Under the pieces are notes generated by a model. It had not been told where the DNA came from, searched no databases, and saw only the letters and a list, made by a program, of their open reading frames with translations. Source: Rugamonas rivuli (lineage in GTDB: Bacteria > Pseudomonadota > Gammaproteobacteria > Burkholderiales > Burkholderiaceae_D). From it: a stretch of DNA of 64,000 nucleotides. The DNA lies in the NCBI RefSeq assembly GCF_009380165.1, contig NZ_WHUF01000011.1, positions 101,413 to 165,412 on the forward strand. The letters run 5' to 3'. The position numbers were made by a program, and so were the translations under genes. The number at the start of each line of letters is the position of its first letter. Position 1 is the stretch's first letter. Shown here one piece after another: positions 52,321 to 61,182 of the stretch.

Positions 52321-53220
52321 CTAACGGGAAGCGCCACGGGTGTACTCGGGGAACATCTCTTTCAGCAGGAAGGCGATCAAGTCCTTTTCGTCTTCCTTGC
52401 GGGCGCTCATGATGACCACTTTGCCCAGGCGGCGCGATTCCCACGGGAAGTCGCCGGTCTTTTCCTTGCGGATCACCTTGATCATTTCCTTGACCACGGC
52501 GGTTTCGATATCCGGCTCGGCGCCCTGCTCCACGTGCAGCTGCTGGGTCCAGTTGCGCTTGAAGTTGGTGTTCCAGCCGCGGAACTTCACGTCGGCGCTG
52601 TGGTAGCTCTTGTCGACCGAGAAGATGCCGCCGGTGTCGTCCTTGTCGGCGCCGCCGGAACGGCCCTGGGCGCCGGCGATATTGGCCTTGGCGATGCGCA
52701 GCGAACGTTCGGCATCGCTCTCTGCCGGGGCCGGCGGCGCCGGTTGCGGATTGTTGGCCTCGCGCGCGGCGCGGCGCTTGGCGATCATCTCGGACATGTC
52801 CTGCTCGGGCGGCGGCGTCATCGTCGCCTGCACCGGCGGCACATAGGTTTCCAGCTTGGGGCGGATGGCGGCCGGCGCATCCCTGGACGCCACCTGCTTC
52901 GGCGGCGGCGGCTTGCTGGCCTTGGCCACTTCGGTTTTCTTCGGCTGCGGCTTGTTGGGGTTTTTCTTTTCCGGCAGCGGCGCGATGTAGACCATCACCC
53001 CGCCCTTGGGCGGCGCGGCATGCTTGCGCTCGGGCGCCGGCGCCAGGAAGTAGTACAGCACGCCGATCAGGTGCAGCGCGATGGAGATGCCGATGCCGAC
53101 CCGGTTGGATTGCGATTTACGATCCCACGCGGCATATCTCTCGCCGGCCTCGGGCAGACGCTGGCCGCAAGTTTCGCAATATTCGGAATTTGCAGAGAGT
53201 AAGTGGGAATCGTGATGCAA
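52321..53220 (-). CDS. proline-rich single-pass membrane protein (TonB-like layout)
   Basis: I do not recognise this as a named family. The frame has no ATG near its start. The TTG at 53220 has AAGG 9 nt upstream and is preferred; a TTG at 53253 is the alternative. From 53220 there are 299 residues. The N-terminus has a single CxxC (EYCETCGQRLPEAGERY) that looks like half a zinc ribbon. One transmembrane helix (VGIGISIALHLIGVLYYFLA) is followed by a Pro/Lys-rich stretch (EKKNPNKPQPKKTEVAKASK) as in TonB, then an acidic, helical C-terminal domain containing FRGWNTNFKRNWTQQLHVEQ. No canonical TonB C-terminal motif is visible, so an energy-transfer role is not supported. Confidence 0.65.
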   Translation of the reverse strand: MHHDSHLLSANSEYCETCGQRLPEAGERYAAWDRKSQSNRVGIGISIALHLIGVLYYFLAPAPERKHAAPPKGGVMVYIAPLPEKKNPNKPQPKKTEVAKASKPPPPKQVASRDAPAAIRPKLETYVPPVQATMTPPPEQDMSEMIAKRRAAREANNPQPAPPAPAESDAERSLRIAKANIAGAQGRSGGADKDDTGGIFSVDKSYHSADVKFRGWNTNFKRNWTQQLHVEQGAEPDIETAVVKEMIKVIRKEKTGDFPWESRRLGKVVIMSARKEDEKDLIAFLLKEMFPEYTRGASR

Positions 53221-53312
53221 AATAGCAAACCTTGATTGGAACGACGTCGACAAAATGCGGCCATAGTGCCAGAGTCCCGCAATTTTGGGAACCGCTGTGC
53301 ATGGCCATGATA

Positions 53313-53333
53313 ACGCGCCGGGCTGCGGCGCGT
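53313..53333. repeat. 8-bp inverted repeat between the FAD protein and the TonB-like gene
   Basis: ACGCGCCG, loop GGCTG, CGGCGCGT: a perfect stem in the gap after the FAD/NAD(P) gene stop. No T-run follows on either strand. It could end the upstream transcript weakly. The rest of the gap, 53221-53409, shows nothing else. Confidence 0.35.
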
Positions 53334-53409
53334 ACGCTCCAGGGTGTTTAAGGGGAATAGCTTACAAGTTCCGCGTCTTGACGGGTGTTACCGTATGTAT
53401 CAACGGTCT

Positions 53410-55323
53410 TTACAAAGCGGCCTGCGGCAACGCCCTGGCGGCGGTTTCGGCGACGGTGCGGCGGGCGCCGGGCCGGGGCAAATCCTCCATCTGCGCGCAC
53501 ATGGCGTGGACGCAACGGTCGGCGTCCAGCACCTGGCGCGAACGCATCTGCGGGCGCGGCAAGGCGTGCGTGTAGTAGTGCGCGCCCTCCACCAGGTAGC
53601 CCAGCGCCCACAGCCTGCCCGAGGCCTGGCCGCGCGCATCGAGCGGCTGGCCGCCGGCGTCGATGTCGATGCCGCCGGGGTGGAAATCGCCGTTGCAATA
53701 CGGCCGCACCAGCCCGCGTTTCAGCACATTACGGATAAGTAAGGAATCGTCGGTGGCGGGGAAAAAGCCGTCCAGCCGGGCGACCACCAGCACATCGAAC
53801 GCATACGTGACGGCGCCGTCGGCGAAGCCGGTGCCGAGCACATAGCTGGCCGCCTGCTCGTCCATGTCGATGCGGCTGCGCGGGCCGGAGACGATCTCGA
53901 TCACGCCCGCGTCCAGCAGCGCCAGCAATTCCTGGTTGCGGCGCAGCGGCGGACCGAAGGCGCTGCGGTTGATGGCCGCGTGGTAGACGCCGAGGAAGTT
54001 GCGGTGCGAGGCCGGCGTCAGCCCGCCGTGCTCGACGGCCGCCTGCAGCGTGGCGCGCACATCGCGCAGCACGTCGGTGGCGGCCTTGGTCGCACTGCCA
54101 ACATTGCCCAGCCGCGCTTCGGCCAAGTCGTCGCGCAGCCAGTCCGTGAAGTACTGGCGGAACGCCTCCAGCGTGGCGAAGCGGCGCCCGCGCAGCGGGA
54201 ACAGCAGCTGGTCGACCAGCACGTCGTCCTCAGCGGTCAGCACGAAGCCGGCCGGGTCGGGCGCCACGCCGCCGGGCTTGGCCCTGGCCAGCGTGCTGCG
54301 GTAGACCCAGGCCATTTCGCGCTTGAGCAGCGGCAGCAGCTCGCGCTCGAAGTCCAGCTGGCGGCTGCCGCGCCCGGCCAGCGCCATGCGCCGCAGCGCA
54401 TCCACCGCGGCCGGCGTGAAGTAGTGCGGCTGGTGGCGGCCGTCGATGCCCTTCTGGTTGACGCCGCGCGCCGCCGCCGGCAGGCAGTTGCGCGAACACA
54501 GCGTCAGCTGCGGTTCGGCGCCGGAGCGCTGGTAGCGCAAGTTCCCCTGCCCGTCTTCCACGAAGGCGCCGCCGCGCCCCACCGTCAGCTCGGCGATGAT
54601 GTCGTGCGCGCTCAGGCCCAGGCCCTGGATGGCGACGCGGGCGTCGGCGCCGATGCGCGCCAGCTGCTCCAGCGGATAGGCGTGGCGCACGAAGGCCAGC
54701 CGGCTGTTGCTGCGCGCATGGTCGCGGGCGAAATCGGCCAGCCGGGCGTCGACCTCGTCGGGCTCGTTGCGGCCATGGCCGGTGGTCAGGAAGACGAAGT
54801 CGCTGTGCAGGCGATAACCCGTTTCGAGCTCGACGGCGTAGCGGCCGTCCGCCTGCGGCAGCAGGTCGACGGCGCGCTGGCGGTGGTGGTTCAGGTTGAC
54901 GCACGACGGCAGCAAGGCGGCGATCTGGCGGTAGGCCCAGGCCAGGTATTCGCCCAGCAGGCAGCGCGGCAGGTAGTCGGCTTCGGTGATGTCGGCGCCG
55001 CCGTCCTCGCCGAGGCGGTAGTAGCGCTCGCCGACGCGGCGGTAGCCGGCCTGGCGCGCCCACGCGGTCAGCGAGGGCGTGGCGCACAGCGGCGGATGCT
55101 GGACCGCGCCGGGCGCGGGGAATAGCGTGACCTGGCTGGCGATGGTGTTGATCAGCAGATGCTGCGGCTGGCGCACGCTGTGCACGCCGGGGCCGCAGTC
55201 GCCGGGCTCGACCACGTGGATGTCGAGCGGCAGCCGGCGGCTGCCGGCTACGGCGGCGATGCGTTCAAAAACGCTGAGCCCGCGCGGGCCCATACCGATG
55301 ATGGTGACACTGTAGCGTTTCAT
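53410..55323 (-). CDS. FAD/NAD(P)-binding protein, unknown substrate
   Basis: This 637-residue protein has an N-terminal dinucleotide fold (VTIIGMGPRGLSVFERIAAV) followed by HVVEPGDCGPGVHS. That matches the NAD_binding_9-type group of FAD/NAD(P)-binding proteins, distantly like ornithine/lysine N-monooxygenases. A second glycine-rich loop (VAIQGLGLSAHDIIAEL) lies near residue 230, and FVFLTTGHGRNEPDE resembles the ATG-type motif preceding it. The C-terminal part includes GYLVEGAHYYTHALPRP. The ATG at 55323 has AAGGA 9 nt upstream. It stands alone, with no carrier protein, transporter or biosynthetic partner beside it. Members occur in natural-product clusters, but the reaction here cannot be inferred. 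Confidence 0.75.
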   Translation of the reverse strand: MKRYSVTIIGMGPRGLSVFERIAAVAGSRRLPLDIHVVEPGDCGPGVHSVRQPQHLLINTIASQVTLFPAPGAVQHPPLCATPSLTAWARQAGYRRVGERYYRLGEDGGADITEADYLPRCLLGEYLAWAYRQIAALLPSCVNLNHHRQRAVDLLPQADGRYAVELETGYRLHSDFVFLTTGHGRNEPDEVDARLADFARDHARSNSRLAFVRHAYPLEQLARIGADARVAIQGLGLSAHDIIAELTVGRGGAFVEDGQGNLRYQRSGAEPQLTLCSRNCLPAAARGVNQKGIDGRHQPHYFTPAAVDALRRMALAGRGSRQLDFERELLPLLKREMAWVYRSTLARAKPGGVAPDPAGFVLTAEDDVLVDQLLFPLRGRRFATLEAFRQYFTDWLRDDLAEARLGNVGSATKAATDVLRDVRATLQAAVEHGGLTPASHRNFLGVYHAAINRSAFGPPLRRNQELLALLDAGVIEIVSGPRSRIDMDEQAASYVLGTGFADGAVTYAFDVLVVARLDGFFPATDDSLLIRNVLKRGLVRPYCNGDFHPGGIDIDAGGQPLDARGQASGRLWALGYLVEGAHYYTHALPRPQMRSRQVLDADRCVHAMCAQMEDLPRPGARRTVAETAARALPQAAL

Positions 55324-55396
55324 TTCCAACCGTCCTTTTATCGAGGGCTAACTTGCCCATGATAAAGAGACAGTCTTCAGAGCAACTTGTCGGTGG

Positions 55397-58300
55397 TCAA
55401 TGCTTGACGGTGTTCACGGCCTTCAGCGGCAAGGCATGGACGCCTTCGACCACCGGCGCGGCGTCGCCGGCCAGCTCGGCGTCGCCCATCGGGCCGGTGC
55501 CGCTGTACTTGTCGAGGAACAGGTAGATCACCGGCGTGATGTACAGCGTGATCACTTGCGAGAAGATCAGGCCGCCCACCACGGCCAGACCGAGCGGCTG
55601 GCGCAGCTCGGCGCCGGCGCCCAGGCCCAGCGCGATCGGCAAGGCGCCCATCAGCGCCGCCATGGTGGTCATCATGATCGGACGGAAGCGCAGCACGCAG
55701 GCTTCGCGGATCGCCTCGGCCGGCGTGCGGCCCTCGTTGCGCTGCACGTGCAGCGCGAAGTCGATCATCATGATGGCGTTCTTCTTGACGATACCGATCA
55801 GCATCAGGATGCCGATGATGGCGATCATCGTCAGGTCCAGGTTGAACAGGCGCAGCGTCAGCAAGGCGCCGACGGCGGCCGACGGCAGGCCGGCCAGGAT
55901 GGTCAGCGGATGGATATAGCTTTCGTACAGCACGCCCAGCAGCACGTAGATCACGCCCAGCGCGGCGATGATCAGGATCAGCTGGCTGCCCTGCGAACTC
56001 TGGAACACCGCCGCGTCGCCGCCGTAGTTGGTGATGATGGACGGCGGCAAATGCATGTCCAGGCCCATCTGGTCGATCTTGGCGGTGGCCTTGCCCAGCG
56101 GGACGTCCGGCGCCAGGTTGAACGACAGCGTGATCGCCTGCAGCTGGCCCTGGTGGTTGACGGCGGTCGGGCCGATGGTGCGCTGGACCGTGGCAAAGCT
56201 GGACAGCTGCACCAGGTTGCCGCTCTTGTTGCGCACCGAGATGCGGGTCAATGCGTCATCGAACTGGCGATCGGCCGTGGCCGCCTCCAGGATCACGTTG
56301 TAGCTGGCGGCCGGCGAATAGATGGTCGACACCTGGCGCTCGCCGAAGGCCAGGTAGAGCGCGGTGCGGACATCGCCGATGGCCACGCCGAGGTTGTTGG
56401 CCTTGTCGCGGTCTATCTTCAGCGAGGCTTGCAAGCCCTTGTTCTGCGAATCGCTGGTGACGTCGCGGAAGTCCGGATCGGCGCGCAACTGGTCGAGGTA
56501 TTTCTGCGCCCACTCGTTGAGCGCGCCGGGGCTGACCGATTGCAGCGTGTACTGGTAGCGGCTCTTGGACTGGCGTCCGCCCAGCTGCAAGTTCTGCACC
56601 GGGCTCAGGTAGACGGAGATGCCGGGCACGGTCTTGGTGGCCTTGCGCAGGCTGTCCAGCACCTGCGGCATCTTCTGGCGCTGGTCACGCGGCTTGAGCA
56701 CCAGGAACATGCGGCCGCTGTTGCCGCCGCCGACGAAGGACGTCACGTCCTGCACATTGGGGTCGGCCTTGATGACGGCCGCCACGCGCTCCTGCAAGTC
56801 CAGCAGCGAGGACGAGGAAATGTCTTCCGACGCTTCCGTGTTGACGCGGATCTGGCCCAGGTCTTCCTCGGGGAAGAAGCCTTTCGGGATGGTGATGTAC
56901 AGCACCGCCGTCAGCGCGAAGGTGCCGATCGCCGCCGCCAGCACAACGTAGCGGTGGTGCAGCGCGATGTCCAGTGTGCGCACATAGCCGTTGCGCAGCG
57001 CGGTGAAGCCGGCCTCGAACCAGCGGCCGATGAAGCCGCCCTTGTCGTGCTCGGGATCGATGGCGTCGGCCGGCAGCAGGCGGCTGGCCAGCATCGGCAC
57101 CAGCATCAGCGACACCGCCGCCGACACCAGCACCGACAACGCCACCACCACGGCGAATTCATGGAACATCAAGCCGATCACGCCCGGCATGAAGAAGATA
57201 GGAATGAACACGGCCACCAGCGAGACCGAGATCGAGATGATGGTGAAGCCCATTTCCCTGGCGCCGATCAGCGAGGCCTGCAGCGGCTTCTTGCCCAGCT
57301 CGATGTGACGGACGATGTTCTCCAGCACCACGATGGCGTCGTCGACCACCAGGCCGACCGCCAGCGTGATGCCGAGCAGGGAAACGTTGTCCAGGCTGTA
57401 ACCGAAGGCGTACAGCAGGGCCAGCGCGCCCAGCAGCGAGATCGGCATGGTGATCGCCGGGATGAAGGTGGCGGCCGCGCGGCGCAGGAACAGGAAGATC
57501 ACCAGCACCACCAGGAAGATGGTCAGCAGCAGCGTCAGGTTGACGTCGTGGATGGCTTCGCGGATCGACACCGAGCGGTCGTTGACCAGGTTGATGTTGA
57601 TCGACGCCGGCAGCTGGTTCTTGAAGCGAGGCAGCAGGCGGCGCACGCCGTCGACCACCTGCACGGTGTTGGCGTCCGGCTGGCGCTGCACCAGCAGCAC
57701 GATGGAGCGCTCGCCGTTGTAACTGCCGGCGGTCTTGACCGACTGGAAGCTGTCCTCGACGGTCGCCACATCCTTCAGGCGCACCGGCTGGCCGTTGCGC
57801 TGGGCGACGATGAGCTCGGCGAATTCGGACGCCTTCATCAGCTGGGCGTTGCCCTGGATGGTCAGCGTCTGGCTCGGGCCGTCGAGGATGCCGAGCGGCG
57901 TGTTGGCGTTGGCCGACTTGATCGCCTGCTGCAATTCGTCCAGCGTCAGGTTGCGGGCGTTCATCAGCTCGGACTTGGCGCGTATCCGCACGGCGAAGCG
58001 CTTCTGGCCGTTGACGGTCACTTGCGCCACGCCAGGCAGCGTCGACAGGCTGGGCGCGATCAGGTTTTCGGCGTAATCGTTCAGCTCGGCCAGGGTCAGC
58101 GACGGCGAGTTCATCGTCATGAACAGCACCGGCGCGTCGGCCGGGTTGACCTTGCGGTAGGACGGCAGGTCGGTCATCTCGATCGGCAACTGGCGCTGGG
58201 CGCGCAGCAGCGCCGCCTGCACGTCGACCGCCGCTTCGTTGACGTTGACGCTGGGATCGAACTCCAGCGTCAGCGAGGAATTGCCCAGCGTGTTGGTGGA

Positions 58301-58543
58301 GGTGATCAGCGCCAGGCCGGCGATGGTGGAGAACTGCTTTTCCAGCGGCAGCGCGACGGACGAGGCCATCGTGTCCGGCGCGGCGCCCGGCAGGTCGGCC
58401 GAGACGTTGATGACCGGGGTGTTATAGCTCGGCAGCGCGGCCACCGGGATGTAGAAGTAGGCCAGCACGCCGGCCAGGATCAGGGTCAGCGACAGCAGCA
58501 CCACCATGACCGGACGGCGGATGCACAACTCGGAAAGGTTCAT
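55397..58543 (-). CDS. RND multidrug efflux transporter (AcrB/MdtC type)
   Basis: This 1048-residue inner membrane pump of the HAE1 RND family has twelve transmembrane helices and two large periplasmic loops. The opening MNLSELCIRRPVMVVLLSL, the paired aspartates of helix 4 in GLVVDDAIVVLENI, helix 10-11 GIVKKNAIMMIDFAL and FRPIMMTTMAALMGALPIAL are characteristic. The wording resembles the MdtB/MdtC branch. It starts 3 bp after its adaptor gene. No outer membrane channel gene is nearby, so a TolC-like protein encoded elsewhere is presumed. Confidence 0.95.
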   Translation of the reverse strand: MNLSELCIRRPVMVVLLSLTLILAGVLAYFYIPVAALPSYNTPVINVSADLPGAAPDTMASSVALPLEKQFSTIAGLALITSTNTLGNSSLTLEFDPSVNVNEAAVDVQAALLRAQRQLPIEMTDLPSYRKVNPADAPVLFMTMNSPSLTLAELNDYAENLIAPSLSTLPGVAQVTVNGQKRFAVRIRAKSELMNARNLTLDELQQAIKSANANTPLGILDGPSQTLTIQGNAQLMKASEFAELIVAQRNGQPVRLKDVATVEDSFQSVKTAGSYNGERSIVLLVQRQPDANTVQVVDGVRRLLPRFKNQLPASININLVNDRSVSIREAIHDVNLTLLLTIFLVVLVIFLFLRRAAATFIPAITMPISLLGALALLYAFGYSLDNVSLLGITLAVGLVVDDAIVVLENIVRHIELGKKPLQASLIGAREMGFTIISISVSLVAVFIPIFFMPGVIGLMFHEFAVVVALSVLVSAAVSLMLVPMLASRLLPADAIDPEHDKGGFIGRWFEAGFTALRNGYVRTLDIALHHRYVVLAAAIGTFALTAVLYITIPKGFFPEEDLGQIRVNTEASEDISSSSLLDLQERVAAVIKADPNVQDVTSFVGGGNSGRMFLVLKPRDQRQKMPQVLDSLRKATKTVPGISVYLSPVQNLQLGGRQSKSRYQYTLQSVSPGALNEWAQKYLDQLRADPDFRDVTSDSQNKGLQASLKIDRDKANNLGVAIGDVRTALYLAFGERQVSTIYSPAASYNVILEAATADRQFDDALTRISVRNKSGNLVQLSSFATVQRTIGPTAVNHQGQLQAITLSFNLAPDVPLGKATAKIDQMGLDMHLPPSIITNYGGDAAVFQSSQGSQLILIIAALGVIYVLLGVLYESYIHPLTILAGLPSAAVGALLTLRLFNLDLTMIAIIGILMLIGIVKKNAIMMIDFALHVQRNEGRTPAEAIREACVLRFRPIMMTTMAALMGALPIALGLGAGAELRQPLGLAVVGGLIFSQVITLYITPVIYLFLDKYSGTGPMGDAELAGDAAPVVEGVHALPLKAVNTVKH

Positions 58544-58546
58544 TGC

Positions 58547-59689
58547 TTAGCCCTTCTGTTTGGTCGTGTCGGCAGGCTTGTCGGCCCCGGCGATACGCAC
58601 CTTGCCGCCCGGCCGCAGGTTTTGCTTGCCGTCGACGATGACTTTCTCGTTGCCGCTCAATCCGGACACGGCCGCATTGTCGCCAAACGAATACAGACGC
58701 TTGATGTTAACCACCTTGGCGGACTGGTCGGCGTCGACCGCGTAGATGAAGGTGCCGCGGGTGTTGCTAATGATAGCGTTTTGCGGGATCACCGTTGCAT
58801 CTTTCAACACCTGCGAGATCAGCTTGGTGTTGACGTACTGGCCCGGCCACAGCATGGTGTCCTTGTTGTCGAACTGGGCCTTCACGCGGATCACGCCGGC
58901 CACCGGGTCGACGGTGTTGTCGATGAAGCTCAGCGCGCCGCCGATTTCCTTGTCGGAGTTGCCCAGCGCGACCTTGACCGCCACCGCCCCCTCGTGCTGC
59001 GCCTGCAGCAGGCCGGCCAGCGCCGACTCCGGCAGTGTGAAGGAGACGTTGATCGGATCGAGCTGGGTGATGGTGGTCAGCGAGGTGGCCAGTTGCACCA
59101 GGCTGCCCGGATAGACGTTGATGGCGCCGACGCGGCCGTTCATCGGCGCGCGGATCGCGGTGTAGCTGGCGTCGACGCCGACCGAGCGGGCGGCGGCGAC
59201 ATCGGCCTGCAGCAGCGCGCGCGCCGAATCGACCTGGCTCTTGAGCGTGTCGACGGCGCCCTGGGCGATGAAGTTCTTGGACAGCAGTTCCATCGAGCGC
59301 TTGTACTGGCGCTCGTAGTCGGCCAGCGCGGCCTGGTCGCGCGCGACCTGGGCCTGGGCCTTGTCGACGTTGGCGCGTTCGCTGCGGTCGTCGAGCGTGA
59401 ACATCAGCTCGCCCGATTTGACGAACTGGCCTTCCTTGATGTGCACCTTGGCGATGGTGCTGGTGGTTTGCGGATGCAGGTCCACCGTGCTGATCGGCGT
59501 GACGGTGCCGTTGGCCTGCAACACCACCGGCACATCCTGGCGCGTCGGCGCGACCACGCTGACGGTGGTCGGGCCTTGCTGGCCGCCCTGGGCTTTCGGC
59601 GGTTCGGCCGTTTGATGGGTGCTGACCCAGATGCCGCCGCCGACCACCACGATGGCGCCGACCAGAAATGCTAAGGAAGTTTTTTTCAT
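58547..59689 (-). CDS. RND efflux periplasmic adaptor (MdtA-like)
   Basis: This membrane fusion protein (380 residues from the ATG at 59689; a GTG at 59698 is also possible) has an N-terminal anchor (SLAFLVGAIVVVGGGIWV). The lipoyl halves are VHIKEGQFVKSGELMFTLDD and AIRAPMNGRVGAINVYPG, around a coiled coil. The barrel domain contains VIRVKAQFDNKDTMLWPGQY. The C-terminal tail is Lys-rich. It forms an operon with the RND pump. A bulged inverted repeat lies just upstream. Confidence 0.94.
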   Translation of the reverse strand: MKKTSLAFLVGAIVVVGGGIWVSTHQTAEPPKAQGGQQGPTTVSVVAPTRQDVPVVLQANGTVTPISTVDLHPQTTSTIAKVHIKEGQFVKSGELMFTLDDRSERANVDKAQAQVARDQAALADYERQYKRSMELLSKNFIAQGAVDTLKSQVDSARALLQADVAAARSVGVDASYTAIRAPMNGRVGAINVYPGSLVQLATSLTTITQLDPINVSFTLPESALAGLLQAQHEGAVAVKVALGNSDKEIGGALSFIDNTVDPVAGVIRVKAQFDNKDTMLWPGQYVNTKLISQVLKDATVIPQNAIISNTRGTFIYAVDADQSAKVVNIKRLYSFGDNAAVSGLSGNEKVIVDGKQNLRPGGKVRIAGADKPADTTKQKG

Positions 59690-59716
59690 TTTTTGCACTA
59701 GGTTTTACCGTCGAAA

Positions 59717-59747
59717 AATATTGCCGCCTCGCACAAGGCGGAATATT
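59717..59747 (-). promoter_or_regulatory. bulged inverted repeat upstream of the adaptor gene
   Basis: AATATT-G-CCGCCT and AGGCGG-AATATT form a 12-bp stem with one bulged base and a 6-nt loop. On the minus strand TTTTCG follows. It may terminate the regulator/kinase transcript or act as an attenuator or operator for the pump. Confidence 0.5.
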
Positions 59748-59826
59748 GTCGCACAGTATTTGCTGGAAAAACCGCGCCACGGCGACTGCCAGGCGCTTTT
59801 TTCGTAGCGAGAGTTGGTCGACGGAT

Positions 59827-61182
59827 TCAGGCGCCGGCGTAGTATTCCGGCACGATCAGCGTGACCTCCAGTCCGCCGTCCGCGTGGTTGGACAGCATGA
59901 CGTTGGCGCCGTGCTGCTCGGCGATGTTGCGGGCGATGGTCAGACCCAGGCCGGTGCCGCCGGATTCGCGCGAGCGCGAGGTCTCGATGCGGTAGAACGG
60001 TTCGAACACGCGCGCCATCTGGTCCTGGTCGATGCCGGGGCCGCCGTCGCGGATGCGGATGCGGGCCGCGCCCACCATGCGCTCGACGGTAACATTGGCG
60101 TAATGGCCATACTTGACGGCGTTGTCGATCAGGTTGACCAGGCAGCGCCGTATCGCCAGCGGCCGGCCCATCAGCGCCATCGCCGCGCGGCCGCGCAGTT
60201 CGACCTGCTGGCCGCCGTCGGTGGCGTCGCTGCACACGCTGTCGAGCAGCGCGTCGAGGTCCAGCGCCTGCATGGTTTCCGTGGTGTCCATGCTGCGCGC
60301 CAGGTCCAGGCCTTCCTTGACCATCTGCTGCATGGCCGACAGGTCGTCGATCAGGCGCTGCTGCAATTCGGCGTCGCTGACTTTTTCCAGGCGCAGGCGC
60401 AGGCGGGTCAGCGGCGTCTGCAGGTCGTGGGTGATGGCGGCCAGCATCTGCGTGCGCTGCATGATGTGCTGGCGGATGCGCGCCTGCATGGCGTTGAAGG
60501 CGGCGCTGGCCTGGCGGATCTCGGCCGCGCCGCTCAGCACCACCGGCGCGTGGTTGATGTCGTTGCCCAGGTCCTTGGCGGCCTGCGCCAGCTGCTTCAA
60601 CGGACGCACGGTCATGCGCGTGACCAGGTAGGCCAGCGCGGCAATGCTGAGCAGGAAAGGCAGCATGGCCAGCAGTTCGCTGTGGGCCGACGGCGGCGGC
60701 GCGCGCGGCGGCAGCACGGACAGCTTCAGCACCTGGCCGTCGTGCAGGCGCACGTTCATGGTTTCGCAGGTGCCGCGCCATTGCGTCGGCGCGAAGATGT
60801 TGTTGCTCTTGCGCGGCAGGTCGCAGGCGGCAGGGTGCTCGGCCAGCGGGCCCAGCTTGTAGCCCTCGCCCAGGCGCTGCTGCAGGACGGATGAAAACTC
60901 GGTCGGCGGCAGCGCGGTGGCCAGCGGCATGTCGGTCGCTTCGAGGCGCACGGTGCCGCGGTTGGCCATGCGCAGATAGGTCGGCCGCGAGGCTTCGGGC
61001 AGCACGTCGGCGGTGGTGATCAATTGCTCGGCGCGCTCCAGCGCGTGGAAGTCGCGGTAGCGTTCCAGCGCGCGGGTACGCTCGCCCACGGCCAGCCACT
61101 GGGTCAGCGCCGCCGAAGCGACGATGCCGAGCAGCAGGACCAGGAACACGCGCCCGGTCATCGATCCGAGGAAGGCTTTCAC
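59827..61182 (-). CDS. sensor histidine kinase
   Basis: This 451-residue membrane kinase has two membrane helices (VFLVLLLGIVASAALTQWL and the helix beginning LLAMLPFLLSIAALAYLV) flanking a periplasmic domain of about 125 residues with two cysteines (AACDLPR and GTCETMN). A HAMP domain follows, then the phosphoacceptor box AAITHDLQTPLTRLRLRL and ATPase motifs NLIDNAVKYG, DGGPGID and GGTGLGLTIARNIA. It overlaps the response regulator gene by 4 bp. The layout is EnvZ/BaeS-like. The periplasmic cysteine pair could sense redox state; that is a guess. Confidence 0.94.
   Translation of the reverse strand: MKAFLGSMTGRVFLVLLLGIVASAALTQWLAVGERTRALERYRDFHALERAEQLITTADVLPEASRPTYLRMANRGTVRLEATDMPLATALPPTEFSSVLQQRLGEGYKLGPLAEHPAACDLPRKSNNIFAPTQWRGTCETMNVRLHDGQVLKLSVLPPRAPPPSAHSELLAMLPFLLSIAALAYLVTRMTVRPLKQLAQAAKDLGNDINHAPVVLSGAAEIRQASAAFNAMQARIRQHIMQRTQMLAAITHDLQTPLTRLRLRLEKVSDAELQQRLIDDLSAMQQMVKEGLDLARSMDTTETMQALDLDALLDSVCSDATDGGQQVELRGRAAMALMGRPLAIRRCLVNLIDNAVKYGHYANVTVERMVGAARIRIRDGGPGIDQDQMARVFEPFYRIETSRSRESGGTGLGLTIARNIAEQHGANVMLSNHADGGLEVTLIVPEYYAGA

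Noticed and set aside
52321..53220. Genuine TonB energy transducer
   Set aside because: The membrane helix and Pro/Lys stretch fit, but the C-terminal domain lacks the TonB motif and no exbB/exbD genes are adjacent.
55400..59674. Plus-strand open frame of about 1420 codons opposite the RND pump and adaptor
   Set aside because: Mirror-frame artefact: the opposite strand encodes well-conserved efflux proteins, and no domain or ribosome site is seen.
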